64,000 nt of DNA from Erythrobacter neustonensis (GTDB lineage: Bacteria; Pseudomonadota; Alphaproteobacteria; Sphingomonadales; Sphingomonadaceae), in NCBI RefSeq assembly GCF_001663175.1, contig NZ_CP016033.1, positions 1,240,001 to 1,304,000 on the forward strand. Direction: 5' to 3'. Below the pieces are notes generated by a model that saw only the letters and a program-made list of their open reading frames with translations, made no database searches and was not told the DNA's origin. Positions 44,263-52,984 of the stretch are shown here, in pieces. The stretch's first letter is position 1. Every line of letters begins with the position of its first letter. Position numbers and translations under genes: made by a program.

Positions 44263-45593
44263 TCGCGCAATTGCAGCTCGATCTGGCGCGCATGCGCGCC
44301 GCCCCCGCGGTTCGCGGCCCGGTGCTGACCGGGCGCGTGGTGACCTGCGACGGCGGTTTGATCGAGGTCGAAGGGCTGCCGCTGCCCGTCGGCTCGCTGG
44401 GATTGATCGAAAACGATGCGGGCGCGGAATGCCTTGCCGAAGTGATCGGGTTTCGTGCCGGCCATTCGCTGATGATGCTGCTGGGTGATGCGATGCTGCT
44501 GCGTCCGCGGGCCAGGGTGCGTGCGCTGGGGCAGCCGGGTGAGGTGCGCGTCGGCGACGCCCTGCTGGGCCGCGCGGTTGATGCGCTGGGCGATCCGATC
44601 GACGGCGGCCCGCGGCTCGACCTGCCGCAGGTCTGGCCGCTGGGCGGACGGCGCGAAGGCGCGCTCGAACGCGCGAGCGTGGAACATCCTTTCGATTGCG
44701 GCGTGCGCGCGATCAACGCGCTGGCCGCGATGGGCGTCGGGCAAAGGCTCGGCATCATGGCGGGGTCGGGGGTGGGCAAGTCGGTGCTGGTCGATACCAT
44801 CGCCGGACATGCGGTTGCCGATGTCACCGTGGTCGCGCTGATCGGCGAACGGGCGCGCGAGGTGTCGGATTTCGTTAGTCGCCACATGGGCGGGCACCGG
44901 CGCGGCGGAATCGTGGTGGTCGCGGTGCCCGCCGATCACGCGCCCAATCTGCGGCTGCGCGCGGCGCAATATGCCAGCAGCATCGCCGAATATTTCCGCA
45001 GTCAGGGCAAGCGTGTGCTGTTGATCCTCGACAGCCTGACCCGCGTCGCGCACGCCGCGCGCGAACTGGCGCTGGTGCTGGGCGAACCGGGCGCGGCGCG
45101 CGGCTATCCGCCCAGCGCGCTCGCCGCGGTCACCCGGCTGGTCGAGCGCGCGGGCAATTCGGCGCGCAGCGGCGGGGCGGTGACGGGGGTCTATACCGTG
45201 CTTGCCGATGGCGACGACACCAACGACCCCGTGGTCGATACCGCGCGCGCGATCCTCGACGGGCATATCGTGCTGTCGCGCGATCTGGCGGCGCGCGGGC
45301 ATTATCCTGCGATCGACATTCCCGCTTCATTGAGCCGGGTGATGGACGATCTGGTGCCGCCCGCTGTGCTCGATGCGGCGCGCCGGCTGCGAGCGTTGAT
45401 CGCGGCGCGCGAAAGCGGGCGCGATCTGGTGATGATGGGGGCTTACCGCGCGGGCGGCGATCCGCTGCTCGACGAGGCGCTGGCGCTGAGCGGGCCGATC
45501 GATGCTTTCCTCACCCAGCCGCGCGGCCATGCCGTGACGCTGGCGGACAGCCATGCGGCACTGCTCAGCCTGATGGGCGGCCATGACGCGTGA
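44259..45593 (+). CDS. fliI: Flagellar protein export ATPase
   Basis: A 444-residue ATPase related to the F1 beta subunit. Walker A is MAGSGVGKSVLVDTIAGH near residue 167; Walker B is RVLLILDSLTRVAHAARE; the segment PGAARGYPPSALAAVTRLVERAG is typical of FliI. It powers export substrate unfolding at the base of the type III apparatus with FliH and FliJ. The ATG at 44259 overlaps the fliH stop (ATGA) and is chosen over an in-frame ATG 33 bases upstream inside fliH. Confidence 0.96.
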   Translation: MIAQLQLDLARMRAAPAVRGPVLTGRVVTCDGGLIEVEGLPLPVGSLGLIENDAGAECLAEVIGFRAGHSLMMLLGDAMLLRPRARVRALGQPGEVRVGDALLGRAVDALGDPIDGGPRLDLPQVWPLGGRREGALERASVEHPFDCGVRAINALAAMGVGQRLGIMAGSGVGKSVLVDTIAGHAVADVTVVALIGERAREVSDFVSRHMGGHRRGGIVVVAVPADHAPNLRLRAAQYASSIAEYFRSQGKRVLLILDSLTRVAHAARELALVLGEPGAARGYPPSALAAVTRLVERAGNSARSGGAVTGVYTVLADGDDTNDPVVDTARAILDGHIVLSRDLAARGHYPAIDIPASLSRVMDDLVPPAVLDAARRLRALIAARESGRDLVMMGAYRAGGDPLLDEALALSGPIDAFLTQPRGHAVTLADSHAALLSLMGGHDA

Positions 45594-46023
45594 GGCGCGC
45601 CGGCTCGCGCTGCTGCGCCGCCAGAGCCTGATCGCCGAAGTCGCGCGCAAGCAGGCGCTGCGCTCTCTTGCCGAAGCGCTCGAAAGCGAGGCGCGCGGTG
45701 CGGCGCTGGCGCAGCGCAGCCGCGCGCTGGTCGCGGGAAGCGCACCTGCTGCGGGCGTGACGAGCGGCGCCGATTTGCAGCGGCGGTCGGTCTTTACCGC
45801 AGGGCTCGCGCAGTTGGCGATGAATGCGGCCGAGGCGGCCGAGGATGCCGCTCGGCAACGCGCCTGGGCTGGCGAAACGCTGACCCGCGCCGAAACGCGC
45901 AGCCGGCGGCTGGCCGAAATGACCGCCGAGGCCCGGAGCGCCGTGGCCGCAGTGGCGGCGCGGCGCGAGGCAGGTCACGCCGCGCCGCTGGCACGCAAGT
46001 TGCATCGCCCCCGCAACGACTGA
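45583..46023 (+). CDS. fliJ: FliJ-like export chaperone/stalk protein
   Basis: A 146-residue, Ala/Arg/Glu-rich, entirely helical protein with heptad-like patterns across its length (for example LAEALESEARGAALAQRSRALVAG and ETLTRAETRSRRLAEMTAEARS), consistent with the two-helix coiled coil of FliJ that inserts into the FliI hexamer. Sequence conservation is low, so position after fliI and the 11-base overlap are the main evidence. The last codons carry a sigma-54 consensus for the next gene. Confidence 0.72.
   Translation: MTREARRLALLRRQSLIAEVARKQALRSLAEALESEARGAALAQRSRALVAGSAPAAGVTSGADLQRRSVFTAGLAQLAMNAAEAAEDAARQRAWAGETLTRAETRSRRLAEMTAEARSAVAAVAARREAGHAAPLARKLHRPRND
45989..46004 (+). promoter_or_regulatory. 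Sigma-54 promoter inside the fliJ 3' end, upstream of fliK
   Basis: TGGCACGCAAGTTGCA is a perfect match to TGGCACG-N4-TTGCW. It ends 29 bp before the fliK ATG and lies within the fliJ coding sequence. It could serve as an internal promoter for fliKLMNOPQR-flhB. Confidence 0.75.
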
Positions 46024-46033
46024 CCGCCCATCT

Positions 46034-47647
46034 ATGAGGATGACCCCCACCGTGCCCAACTTCCTCCCGCTCCTGCCCGAATTGTCCGCCGCGCCCTCGC
46101 CGCTTGTCGGCCAAGCTGCGGTGCTGCCAGCGGGCGGCGGGGCAGCGACGCTGGATTTTGCCGGATTGCTTGATGCCGCAGCGCTGGGCACGCCCGCGAT
46201 CCGGATGCCCGAGGGCGGCGCGCCCGACCCCGCCCCGGACGCCGCGCCGCCGGTTGCACCGATACTGCCGCCTGCGCCGCAGCTTGGAGGCGCAGCGCCC
46301 GAACTTCCCGCCGAATTGTCCATTGCATCCGTTCCGGAGCGCGCGGCAGCGATGCTGTTGCCGACCGGCAAGGACTTGCCGGGGACGGGCGCGCGATTGC
46401 CGCTTGCGTCAGGCAGCGCGCCGAAACCGCAGCGTGCACTGGCCGATGTCGTGTCCGAAGGCATGGCCGATCCGGCTATCGTTTCCGATAGCCCTGCCGT
46501 TCCCGCGCTCGCCGACATCGATGCCCCCGAGATGGCCCAAGCAGACGAAGGGCTAGGCACCGATGACGCGGCCGACCCGGATGCTGCGCCGGTCATCGTC
46601 GCGGCCGCACCCCTCGCGCCGATCCCGGCTGCGATTCCCGTTGCCTCCCTTGCAGCGATCCCTGCCGGAAGCGGTGTCGCAAGCGAACGTTCCGGCGCGG
46701 CGACGAGCCCGCTGTCCGGCCCCGCGCTTCCCGCCGTATCGCCGCCCCCGATCATGGCAACGCAGGCGATCGCTCTCGAACCGGGTCAGCCCATTTTGCC
46801 GGGCGCACCGATCGGCCAAGCCGTGGCCGCGCCAGCCGCCAAGGCAATGGCGCCATCCCCCCTGAGCAGCGAGCCGCGCGACGCTGCCGCGCCGCCATCC
46901 GGGCCGCCGCGCCCTGCGGCATCCGCCGCCCTTCGTCCTGCGGATAGCGGCGATGACGCTGCGCTGACCGCCGCCCCGTCAATGCCGTCCGCGCCGACCG
47001 CCGCACCAGCACTGGCCTCCGCGCCTGCTGGCGACACCGCAATGGCCGCGCCCGCTGCCTTGCCGCAAGGCAGCGCGCCAGCCCAATTCCCGACGCAGAC
47101 GCAGACGCAGCCGCAGGCCGCAGCCGCGTCCGCCGCCGCCGATCGCGGGGGGGACCAGCGCACCGCCGCAGGCACGATCGAATCGACCATCGCGCAGGTC
47201 GGATCGCTGCGCGAGGCGGTGCGCGAGGCGCGCCCGGCGATGACGGTGCAGCATGCCGAATTCGGCGCGGTGTCGGTCAGGCTCGAACAGGCCGCTCCCG
47301 ACCAGTGGCGCGCGGTGCTCGCCAGCCGCGATCCGGGCTTCGTCCCGGCGATCCACGCCGCGCTGGACACCCGCGCCGTCGCTGCCGCCGACGCTTCGGC
47401 AAGCTTCGCGCAGCATCACGGTGCGTCCCAGAATGGGGCTGGCGACCAGCGTTACGGAGCTTCCCCTAACGGGGGTCAAGGATCGTCTCAACCATACCCG
47501 GGGCATTCAGGATCACACGGCGGCGATGCTGCGCCGGACCACCGCCGCCCCTCCACCACTGCGACCCTCGCCGGGCGCAGCAGCGAGGGCGACGAGGGCT
47601 CCGACGCAAGCGCCGCACACAGGGCACAGGGCGGGCTTTTCGCCTGA
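46034..47647 (+). CDS. fliK: Flagellar hook-length control protein
   Basis: A 537-residue protein, strikingly Ala/Pro-rich through residues 1-380, with the low-complexity ruler region expected of FliK. The C-terminal switch domain is recognisable around residues 408-455 (VQHAEFGAVSVRLEQAAPDQWRAVLASRDPGF), the FlgHook-C pattern. A Ser/Gly/His-rich tail of about 75 residues follows. FliK is exported, measures the hook, and acts on FlhB to switch substrate class. It is preceded by its own sigma-54 consensus. Confidence 0.85.
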   Translation: MRMTPTVPNFLPLLPELSAAPSPLVGQAAVLPAGGGAATLDFAGLLDAAALGTPAIRMPEGGAPDPAPDAAPPVAPILPPAPQLGGAAPELPAELSIASVPERAAAMLLPTGKDLPGTGARLPLASGSAPKPQRALADVVSEGMADPAIVSDSPAVPALADIDAPEMAQADEGLGTDDAADPDAAPVIVAAAPLAPIPAAIPVASLAAIPAGSGVASERSGAATSPLSGPALPAVSPPPIMATQAIALEPGQPILPGAPIGQAVAAPAAKAMAPSPLSSEPRDAAAPPSGPPRPAASAALRPADSGDDAALTAAPSMPSAPTAAPALASAPAGDTAMAAPAALPQGSAPAQFPTQTQTQPQAAAASAAADRGGDQRTAAGTIESTIAQVGSLREAVREARPAMTVQHAEFGAVSVRLEQAAPDQWRAVLASRDPGFVPAIHAALDTRAVAAADASASFAQHHGASQNGAGDQRYGASPNGGQGSSQPYPGHSGSHGGDAAPDHRRPSTTATLAGRSSEGDEGSDASAAHRAQGGLFA

Positions 47648-47682
47648 TCACACGCATACGGATATCGGGGAGCTGACACGGC

Positions 47683-48279
47683 ATGGCCAAAGGTAAGGAC
47701 AAGGCCGAGGGCGAAGGCGGCGGCAAGTCCGGCAAGGGCGGAATCCTCAAGATCGTGCTGGGGGCGGTGCTGCTGCTGGGCCTTGGCGCGGGCGGGGCAT
47801 ACGGCGCCTTTGCAATGGGCGTGTTCGGCCACAAGGAAGGCGAGGCTGAGCCCGACGAGCCCAAGCTGGTGCGCAAGGACGAGGAAGACCCCTACGCCCC
47901 CGCCGGCGACGGCAAGGACAAGGAAGCCGCCGCGCCCGTTTATGGCGAAGGCGGCAGCAAGTATCGCACGGTCTATTATTCCTTCGAGGAGCCCTTCACC
48001 GCGAACCTCGCCGATTCGCCCGGGCTGATCCAGGTCGAGCTGGCGGTTTCGACCCGGCGCGACGGGCGCGTGCTGCAATGGGTCAAGACCCACGAACTCG
48101 CGATCCGTTCCGCCTTCATCGCGCAGCTTGCCGCCACCACCGAAGCCGAAGCCTACGATGTCGAAGGCAAGAAAAAGCTTTCCGCGCGGCTGACCAAGGC
48201 GGCCAACCACGTGCTCGAAGAGAACGAAGGGTTCGGCGGGATCGATGCGGTCCACTTCAAGGGGTTCCTGGTCCAATGA
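47683..48279 (+). CDS. fliL: Flagellar basal body-associated protein FliL
   Basis: A 198-residue single-pass membrane protein. A Gly/Lys-rich cytoplasmic tail precedes the helix LKIVLGAVLLLGLGAGGAYG (near residues 24-43); an acidic linker and a periplasmic domain follow, with YYSFEEPFTANLADSPGLIQVELAVS and a C-terminal GIDAVHFKGFLVQ ending typical of FliL. It supports stator function under load. The stop overlaps the fliM ATG by four bases. Confidence 0.92.
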   Translation: MAKGKDKAEGEGGGKSGKGGILKIVLGAVLLLGLGAGGAYGAFAMGVFGHKEGEAEPDEPKLVRKDEEDPYAPAGDGKDKEAAAPVYGEGGSKYRTVYYSFEEPFTANLADSPGLIQVELAVSTRRDGRVLQWVKTHELAIRSAFIAQLAATTEAEAYDVEGKKKLSARLTKAANHVLEENEGFGGIDAVHFKGFLVQ

Positions 48280-49250
48280 GGATGGCGCAGGACTTCACGC
48301 CCGCACGCACCGCGGCGGTGCATTGCGACGAGCTGATCAGGCGCGGCCCCCGGCCCGAGGAACGGGCGGCCATGATCGCCGCCTGGCGGCGCGATCTGGC
48401 ACGGCTGCTGGCGGATGATCTGTCCGCGCTGCTGTCGGGCGACCGGCTCGATGTGAGCATCACCGAGCCCGAACGGCTGAGCGGGGCGGAGGCCCTGCGC
48501 CGGATCGGACCGCTCGCGGCCAATTCGCTGATCCGCTGCGCCGCTTCGGCGGAAACCGCCTTGCTGAGCTTCGATTTCGCGACCGCGATCGCCTTGACCG
48601 ATCGCAGCTTCGGCGGGGACGGGCGGGTGACGGGCAATATCCCCGAAACGCTCCCGCGCTCGGCCGCACTGCTGGTCGAGGAAACCGCAACGATGATCGC
48701 GGGCGCGATCACCACGGCCAGCTTCGGCGACATGCCCCCGCCCGCCGGCTTTGCCGCGCGCGGCGAGGTGATCGTGCGCAGCGAAAGCGCGGCGCGGCTG
48801 AAACCCTTCGCGATGGACGATGACACGCTGTTCTGCGTGATCGAGATCGCCAATCGCAAGGGCAGCACATGGCGCGCGGCGCTGGTGGTGGCGGAGGAAC
48901 GCCTGGCGCGCCTCCTGCCCGGCGGGGAGCGGCGCAAGCGGCCCCGCACGCGCCACGTGTCCGCCACCGGCTTGGCCGCGCCCTTTGCCGACATGCCCTT
49001 GCCGCTCCACGTGGTGCTGGCCGAATTCAACCTGTCGCTTGGCCGGCTTCAGGCCTTGCGGCCGGGAGACACGATCCCGCTGACGGTCGGCCGGCAGGTG
49101 CCGCTGCTGATCGGCGAAACGCTGGTCGCGCACGGCGCGGTGGGCACCGCCGAGGACCGCATGGCGGTGCGTCTGACCCGGCTCGCGCAGCCTTCCCCCG
49201 CACCATTTCCCAATCCGCATTCCGCAACCGCTGAAGGGCTCGCACCATGA
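48276..49250 (+). CDS. fliM: Flagellar motor switch protein FliM, divergent
   Basis: A 324-residue C-ring protein. The middle, CheC-like domain is visible (LSFDFATAIALTDRSFGGDGRV near residue 91) and a C-terminal SpoA-type domain follows (VVLAEFNLSLGRLQALRPGDTIPL near residue 247). The N-terminus lacks the short QDEIDALL-like peptide through which phosphorylated CheY normally binds FliM. Identification rests on the SpoA domain, the FliL-FliM-FliN order and the length. It overlaps fliL and fliN by four bases each. Confidence 0.85.
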   Translation: MRMAQDFTPARTAAVHCDELIRRGPRPEERAAMIAAWRRDLARLLADDLSALLSGDRLDVSITEPERLSGAEALRRIGPLAANSLIRCAASAETALLSFDFATAIALTDRSFGGDGRVTGNIPETLPRSAALLVEETATMIAGAITTASFGDMPPPAGFAARGEVIVRSESAARLKPFAMDDDTLFCVIEIANRKGSTWRAALVVAEERLARLLPGGERRKRPRTRHVSATGLAAPFADMPLPLHVVLAEFNLSLGRLQALRPGDTIPLTVGRQVPLLIGETLVAHGAVGTAEDRMAVRLTRLAQPSPAPFPNPHSATAEGLAP

Positions 49251-49591
49251 CCGCATATCAACCCGCCGCTTTTGCGCGTTTCGGCGATGTCGCCGTGCGC
49301 CTGTCGGTCGAACTGGGCCGCACCGAAATGCCGCTGCGCGACGTGCTGATGCTGGGGGAGGGCAGCACAGTGCAGCTCGACCGGCTGACCGACGAACTGC
49401 TCGATGTCACCGCCAATGGCCGCGTGATCGCGCGCGGCGAGGTGGTGGCGGACAAGGGCCGTTTTGCCCTGCGGATCGTCAGCCTGGTGGGCGAGGACGG
49501 GCAGGACGTTCCGCCCGCGCCCGGCGCCGCTGCCACCGCTGCGCCGGTGGGCATGGCTGATCCGGTCGTCCCCGCGGACGACGCATTGTAA
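49247..49591 (+). CDS. fliN: Flagellar motor switch protein FliN
   Basis: A 114-residue protein with a SpoA domain at residues 14-80: VRLSVELGRTEMPLRDVLMLGEGS, then LLDVTANGRVIARGEVVADKGRFALRI, matching FliN. A Pro/Ala-rich tail of about 30 residues follows. FliN forms the bottom of the C-ring with FliM and binds FliH to dock the export ATPase. Confidence 0.92.
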   Translation: MTAYQPAAFARFGDVAVRLSVELGRTEMPLRDVLMLGEGSTVQLDRLTDELLDVTANGRVIARGEVVADKGRFALRIVSLVGEDGQDVPPAPGAAATAAPVGMADPVVPADDAL

Positions 49592-49612
49592 CCGGGCCGG
49601 GGGTCGCATCCG

Positions 49613-49918
49613 ATGGTCGAATATCTCCTGCGTCTGGCGCTGCTGCTGCCGGTGCTGGCGGGGCTGATCTGGGGGAGCCTGTGGCTGACGCGCTGGCTCC
49701 AGACCCGCCTGCACGGCGCGCCGTCCGCCCATGGTGCAGCCCGCCGTCTGCAATTGCTTGAGACAAGCCTGATCGCGCCGGGAATGAAGCTCGCCGTGGT
49801 GCGGTTCCATGACCGCGAGATCCTGCTCGGCTGCACGCGGCAGGGTCTGGTGCGGCTGGGAGAGACCTCCGCCGCCACCGCCGCGCTGCCCACGCCCGCA
49901 CTGCCGGAGACCGTGTGA
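49613..49918 (+). CDS. fliO: Flagellar export assembly protein FliO
   Basis: A 101-residue protein with one N-terminal membrane helix ([25 protein letters not shown]) and a short cytoplasmic domain ([36 protein letters not shown]) that follows the FliO pattern. FliO is a helper for FliP ring assembly and is poorly conserved; position before fliP supports the call. It overlaps the fliP start by one base (TGATG). Confidence 0.82.
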   Translation: MVEYLLRLALLLPVLAGLIWGSLWLTRWLQTRLHGAPSAHGAARRLQLLETSLIAPGMKLAVVRFHDREILLGCTRQGLVRLGETSAATAALPTPALPETV

Positions 49919-50733
49919 TGCAACCCGGTCCGTTCCTGCGCGCAGGGCTCTTGTGCCTCGCATTGTTAACCATGTTTCTGGCAAGCCCCGATCTGGCGCA
50001 TGCCGCCGCTTCGGCGCCGGCGGTCGGCGTGCCCGATCCGGTGCAGGCCGGGGTCGGCAGCGCGATCGAACGCGCGCTGGGCGACAAGGGCGCAGGCGAT
50101 GACAGCCCCTTGAGCTTGTCGCTCCAGCTGCTGGTGGTGATGGGCCTGCTCACCATCCTGCCCGCGCTGGTGCTGATGATGACCAGTTTCCTGCGCATTC
50201 TGGTGGTGCTGTCGATCCTGCGTCAGGCACTGGGGCTGCAAGGCTCCCCGCCGGGGCAGGTGCTGGCCGGATTGGCGCTGTTCCTGTCGCTGTTCGTGAT
50301 GGCGCCGACACTCGACATCGTCAACGCGCAGGCGATCGCGCCCTATGCTGCCGGCAGCCTGCCCGCCGATGCGGCGATCGGCAAGGCGGGCGAAGCGTTC
50401 CACGCGTTCATGATGACGCAGACGCGCGAGGCCAACCTCATCATGTTCACCGACATCGCCGGCGCGGGCAAATTCGCCAGCGGCGCGGATGTGCCGTTCT
50501 CGATCCTGCTTCCCGCCTTCGTCACGAGCGAGCTGGAAACCGCGTTCCAGATCGGGTTCATGATCTTCCTGCCGTTCCTCGTGATCGACCTTGTCGTTGC
50601 CAGCGTGCTGATGAGCCTCGGCATGATGATGCTTTCGCCGACGATCATCTCGCTGCCGTTCAAATTGCTTTTGTTCGTGCTGGTCGATGGCTGGGCGCTG
50701 TTGATGGGCAGCCTCGCGCTGAGCTTCGCGTGA
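49918..50733 (+). CDS. fliP: Flagellar export gate protein FliP
   Basis: A 271-residue membrane protein with a cleavable signal peptide ([21 protein letters not shown]), a FliP peculiarity. Four further helices follow, with [21 protein letters not shown] near residue 83, and the C-terminal [42 protein letters not shown]. FliP forms the core of the FliPQR export channel. A GTG three bases upstream of the ATG is also possible. Confidence 0.96.
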   Translation: MQPGPFLRAGLLCLALLTMFLASPDLAHAAASAPAVGVPDPVQAGVGSAIERALGDKGAGDDSPLSLSLQLLVVMGLLTILPALVLMMTSFLRILVVLSILRQALGLQGSPPGQVLAGLALFLSLFVMAPTLDIVNAQAIAPYAAGSLPADAAIGKAGEAFHAFMMTQTREANLIMFTDIAGAGKFASGADVPFSILLPAFVTSELETAFQIGFMIFLPFLVIDLVVASVLMSLGMMMLSPTIISLPFKLLLFVLVDGWALLMGSLALSFA

Positions 50734-51005
50734 TGGGCGAGGATACCCAGCTTCTCGCGCTGGCCGACCAGACGCTGTGGGTCACCGCGCTGATCGCAGG
50801 TCCGGTGCTGATCGCGGCGCTGGTGGTGGGCCTCGTCGTCGGGGTCATCCAGGCCGCGACCTCGGTCAACGAACAGACATTGTCTTTTATTCCCAAGCTG
50901 GCGATCACCGCGCTGGTGTTCGTGGTGCTGGGCGCGGCGATGATGGGCCTGCTCGCCGATTTCACGCGCGAGATCATGGCGCAGGTCGCCAACCTTTCAG
51001 CATGA
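50733..51005 (+). CDS. fliQ: Flagellar export gate protein FliQ
   Basis: A 90-residue protein with two membrane helices (about 16-39 and 54-76), separated by the conserved IQAATSVNEQTLSFIPKLA segment, the FliQ hallmark. FliQ wraps around FliP and FliR. The ATG at 50733 overlaps the fliP stop by one base. Confidence 0.95.
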   Translation: MGEDTQLLALADQTLWVTALIAGPVLIAALVVGLVVGVIQAATSVNEQTLSFIPKLAITALVFVVLGAAMMGLLADFTREIMAQVANLSA

Positions 51006-51018
51006 TGCGGGCGGCGGG

Positions 51019-51813
51019 ATGAACGTCCTCGACTTCGGGATCGGCAGCATCGAGGCCCAGCTCTGGCTGATCCTGTTCCTGTCGGTGCGCTGCGGGGCGG
51101 CGCTGATGGCGGTGCCGATGATCGGCGGGACGGCGGTGCCGGTGCAACTGCGCATCCTGCTCAGCATCACTCTGGGCTATTTCGTCGCCGCCTGGGTGCC
51201 GCTGCCCGCGCCGCCTGCGATGATGAGCTTTGCTGCGGTGCTGGCGCTGGTGCAGGAAATCGCGGTCGGATTGATGCTCGGCTTCGTGCTGCAACTCGCC
51301 TTTGCCGTGCCGCTGATCGCCGCGGAACAGATTTCGGGCACGATGGGCCTCGCGATCGCGACCAGCATCGATCCGGCCAGCGGCGCGCAGGCGGGCGCGC
51401 TGGGCACGTTCTTCGGCCTCGTCCTCAGCCTGCTGTTCTACGCCACCGGCGCGCATCTCTTGTGGTTCGATCTCTTGGTCGAAAGCTACCGCCTGCTGCC
51501 CGCCGGGCAATTCGCATTCGGCGCTTGGCGGGCCGAGGCGGTGGTGATGTTCTTCGGGCTCGGCCTGTCAGCCGCGACCGCGATCGCGCTGCCGGTGGTG
51601 CTGGTGCTGCTGCTGGTGCAGATCGTCACCGGTCTGATCGCGCGCTCGGCCCCGTCGCTCAACCTGTTCGCGCTCGGCCTGCCCGCAGGCGTGCTTGCCG
51701 GGATCGCCGCGCTGATCATCGCGCTGCCGGTGATGAGCGTGCAGCTGCGCGGGGTCATCATGGACGCGATCGACGCGTCGGCGGCGCTGATCCAGCCGAC
51801 AGGGGCGCCGTAA
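51019..51813 (+). CDS. fliR: Flagellar export gate protein FliR
   Basis: A 264-residue membrane protein with about six helices. Typical FliR segments include LFLSVRCGAALMAVPMIGG near residue 21, LVQEIAVGLMLGFVLQLAF near residue 77, AAEQISGTMGLAIATSIDPASG, and a C-terminal LNLFALGLPAGVLAGIAALI. It completes the FliPQR channel and precedes flhB by one base. Confidence 0.94.
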   Translation: MNVLDFGIGSIEAQLWLILFLSVRCGAALMAVPMIGGTAVPVQLRILLSITLGYFVAAWVPLPAPPAMMSFAAVLALVQEIAVGLMLGFVLQLAFAVPLIAAEQISGTMGLAIATSIDPASGAQAGALGTFFGLVLSLLFYATGAHLLWFDLLVESYRLLPAGQFAFGAWRAEAVVMFFGLGLSAATAIALPVVLVLLLVQIVTGLIARSAPSLNLFALGLPAGVLAGIAALIIALPVMSVQLRGVIMDAIDASAALIQPTGAP

Positions 51814-51814
51814 G

Positions 51815-52954
51815 ATGGCCGAGGAAACCCCCGGGGAAAAGACCTTCGCCCCGACCCAGAAACGGCGCGAGGATGCGGCCAAGAACGGCGATGTCCTGCG
51901 CTCGCGCGAACTGGCGACGCTGGCGGCAACGGGTGCGGGCGCGATGGCGCTATGGGCGCTGGGCGGCTGGCTGACCGACGGCATGGCCGCGACCGCGCGC
52001 GCGGGCTTCCAGTTCGACCGCCGTGCGCTCGACGGGTTTGCGCCCGGCGCGATGATGGGCGATGCCGCGCTTGCCGCGCTGCCCCCGGTGCTGGCGTTGG
52101 GCGCAATCGTTGCGGTCTTCACCACCGCCTCGCAATTGCTGCTGGGGCAGGACGGGCGCTTCATCATGGGCAATGCCGGGTTCAAGCCGCGGCGGATCAA
52201 CCCGCTGTCGGGGATCAAGCGGATCTTCGGCGTGCAGGGGTTGATCGAGCTGGGCAAGGGGCTGGCAAAGCTTGGTCTGCTCGGCGCAATCGCGTGGGTG
52301 TGGGCAGGCGACCGCGTGCCGCAATTGCTCGCACTGGGCACGCTCCCGCTCGAAGCGCAGGTCGCCCATGCGCTCGATGCGATCACCTCGCTGTGCACCG
52401 CGCTCCTGATCGGCTTCGTGGTGATCGCTGCCATCGACTATCCGCTGCAACGCTTCCAGCGCGACAAGCGGCTGAAGATGAGCCTTCAGGAAGTGCGCGA
52501 CGAAAACAAGCAGTCCGAAGGCTCGCCCGAGATGAAATCGGCGCGCCGCCAGCGCCAGCGCGATCTGGCGCGCGGGGGTGTGGCGAAAGCAATGCAGGAC
52601 GCGCAGTTCGTGATCGTCAACCCCGTGCACTTCGCGGTGGCGCTGACATACGATCCCGCGCGCGCGCCTGCGCCGTTGCTGCTGGCGAAAGGGCGCGGCG
52701 AAACCGCGCTCGCCATGCGCGAAATCGCCGCCGAACTGGGGCTCCCCGTGCTCGAATACCCAAGCCTTGCGCGCGCGGTCTATTTCACCACCCGGCCCAA
52801 CCAGATGGTGCGCGAGGAACTCTATGTCGCGCTCGCCACACTGGTCGCTTTCGTGCTGGCATTGAAACGCGGCGCGCGCCCGCGCCGGCCCGTGGTGGAT
52901 GTGCCGGGTGCCTTGCGTTTCGATGGCGATGGAAGGCCCGATACCCATGCTTAA
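51815..52954 (+). CDS. flhB: Flagellar export switch protein FlhB
   Basis: A 379-residue protein with about four membrane helices (residues 28-215) and a cytoplasmic domain. Conserved parts are KTFAPTQKRREDAAKNGDVLRS at the N-terminus, DENKQSEGSPEMKSARRQRQRDLARG near residue 228, and the autocleavage site, which reads NPVH near residue 268 where NPTH is usual; Asn and Pro, between which the chain is cut, are kept. FlhB changes export specificity from hook to filament proteins in response to FliK. A FliA-type motif overlaps its stop codon. Confidence 0.95.
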   Translation: MAEETPGEKTFAPTQKRREDAAKNGDVLRSRELATLAATGAGAMALWALGGWLTDGMAATARAGFQFDRRALDGFAPGAMMGDAALAALPPVLALGAIVAVFTTASQLLLGQDGRFIMGNAGFKPRRINPLSGIKRIFGVQGLIELGKGLAKLGLLGAIAWVWAGDRVPQLLALGTLPLEAQVAHALDAITSLCTALLIGFVVIAAIDYPLQRFQRDKRLKMSLQEVRDENKQSEGSPEMKSARRQRQRDLARGGVAKAMQDAQFVIVNPVHFAVALTYDPARAPAPLLLAKGRGETALAMREIAAELGLPVLEYPSLARAVYFTTRPNQMVREELYVALATLVAFVLALKRGARPRRPVVDVPGALRFDGDGRPDTHA

Positions 52955-52977
52955 ACTTGTCCGCCCCCGTCCGTTAT
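52951..52977 (+). promoter_or_regulatory. Possible FliA-type promoter motif for fliD-fliS
   Basis: TTAAA, 14 bases, then TCCGTTAT: same spacing as the motifs at fliC, flgM and the MotA-like gene, with two -10 differences. The TTAAA overlaps the flhB stop and the -10 box ends only 8 bp before the fliD ATG, so a transcript would be nearly leaderless. Confidence 0.45.
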
Positions 52978-52984
52978 CCCTGTC

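Noticed and set aside
42246..45302. Over-1000-codon open frame antisense to fliF-fliI
   Set aside because: It runs across several well-supported genes and is an artefact of few stop codons in GC-rich DNA; its translation resembles no known protein.
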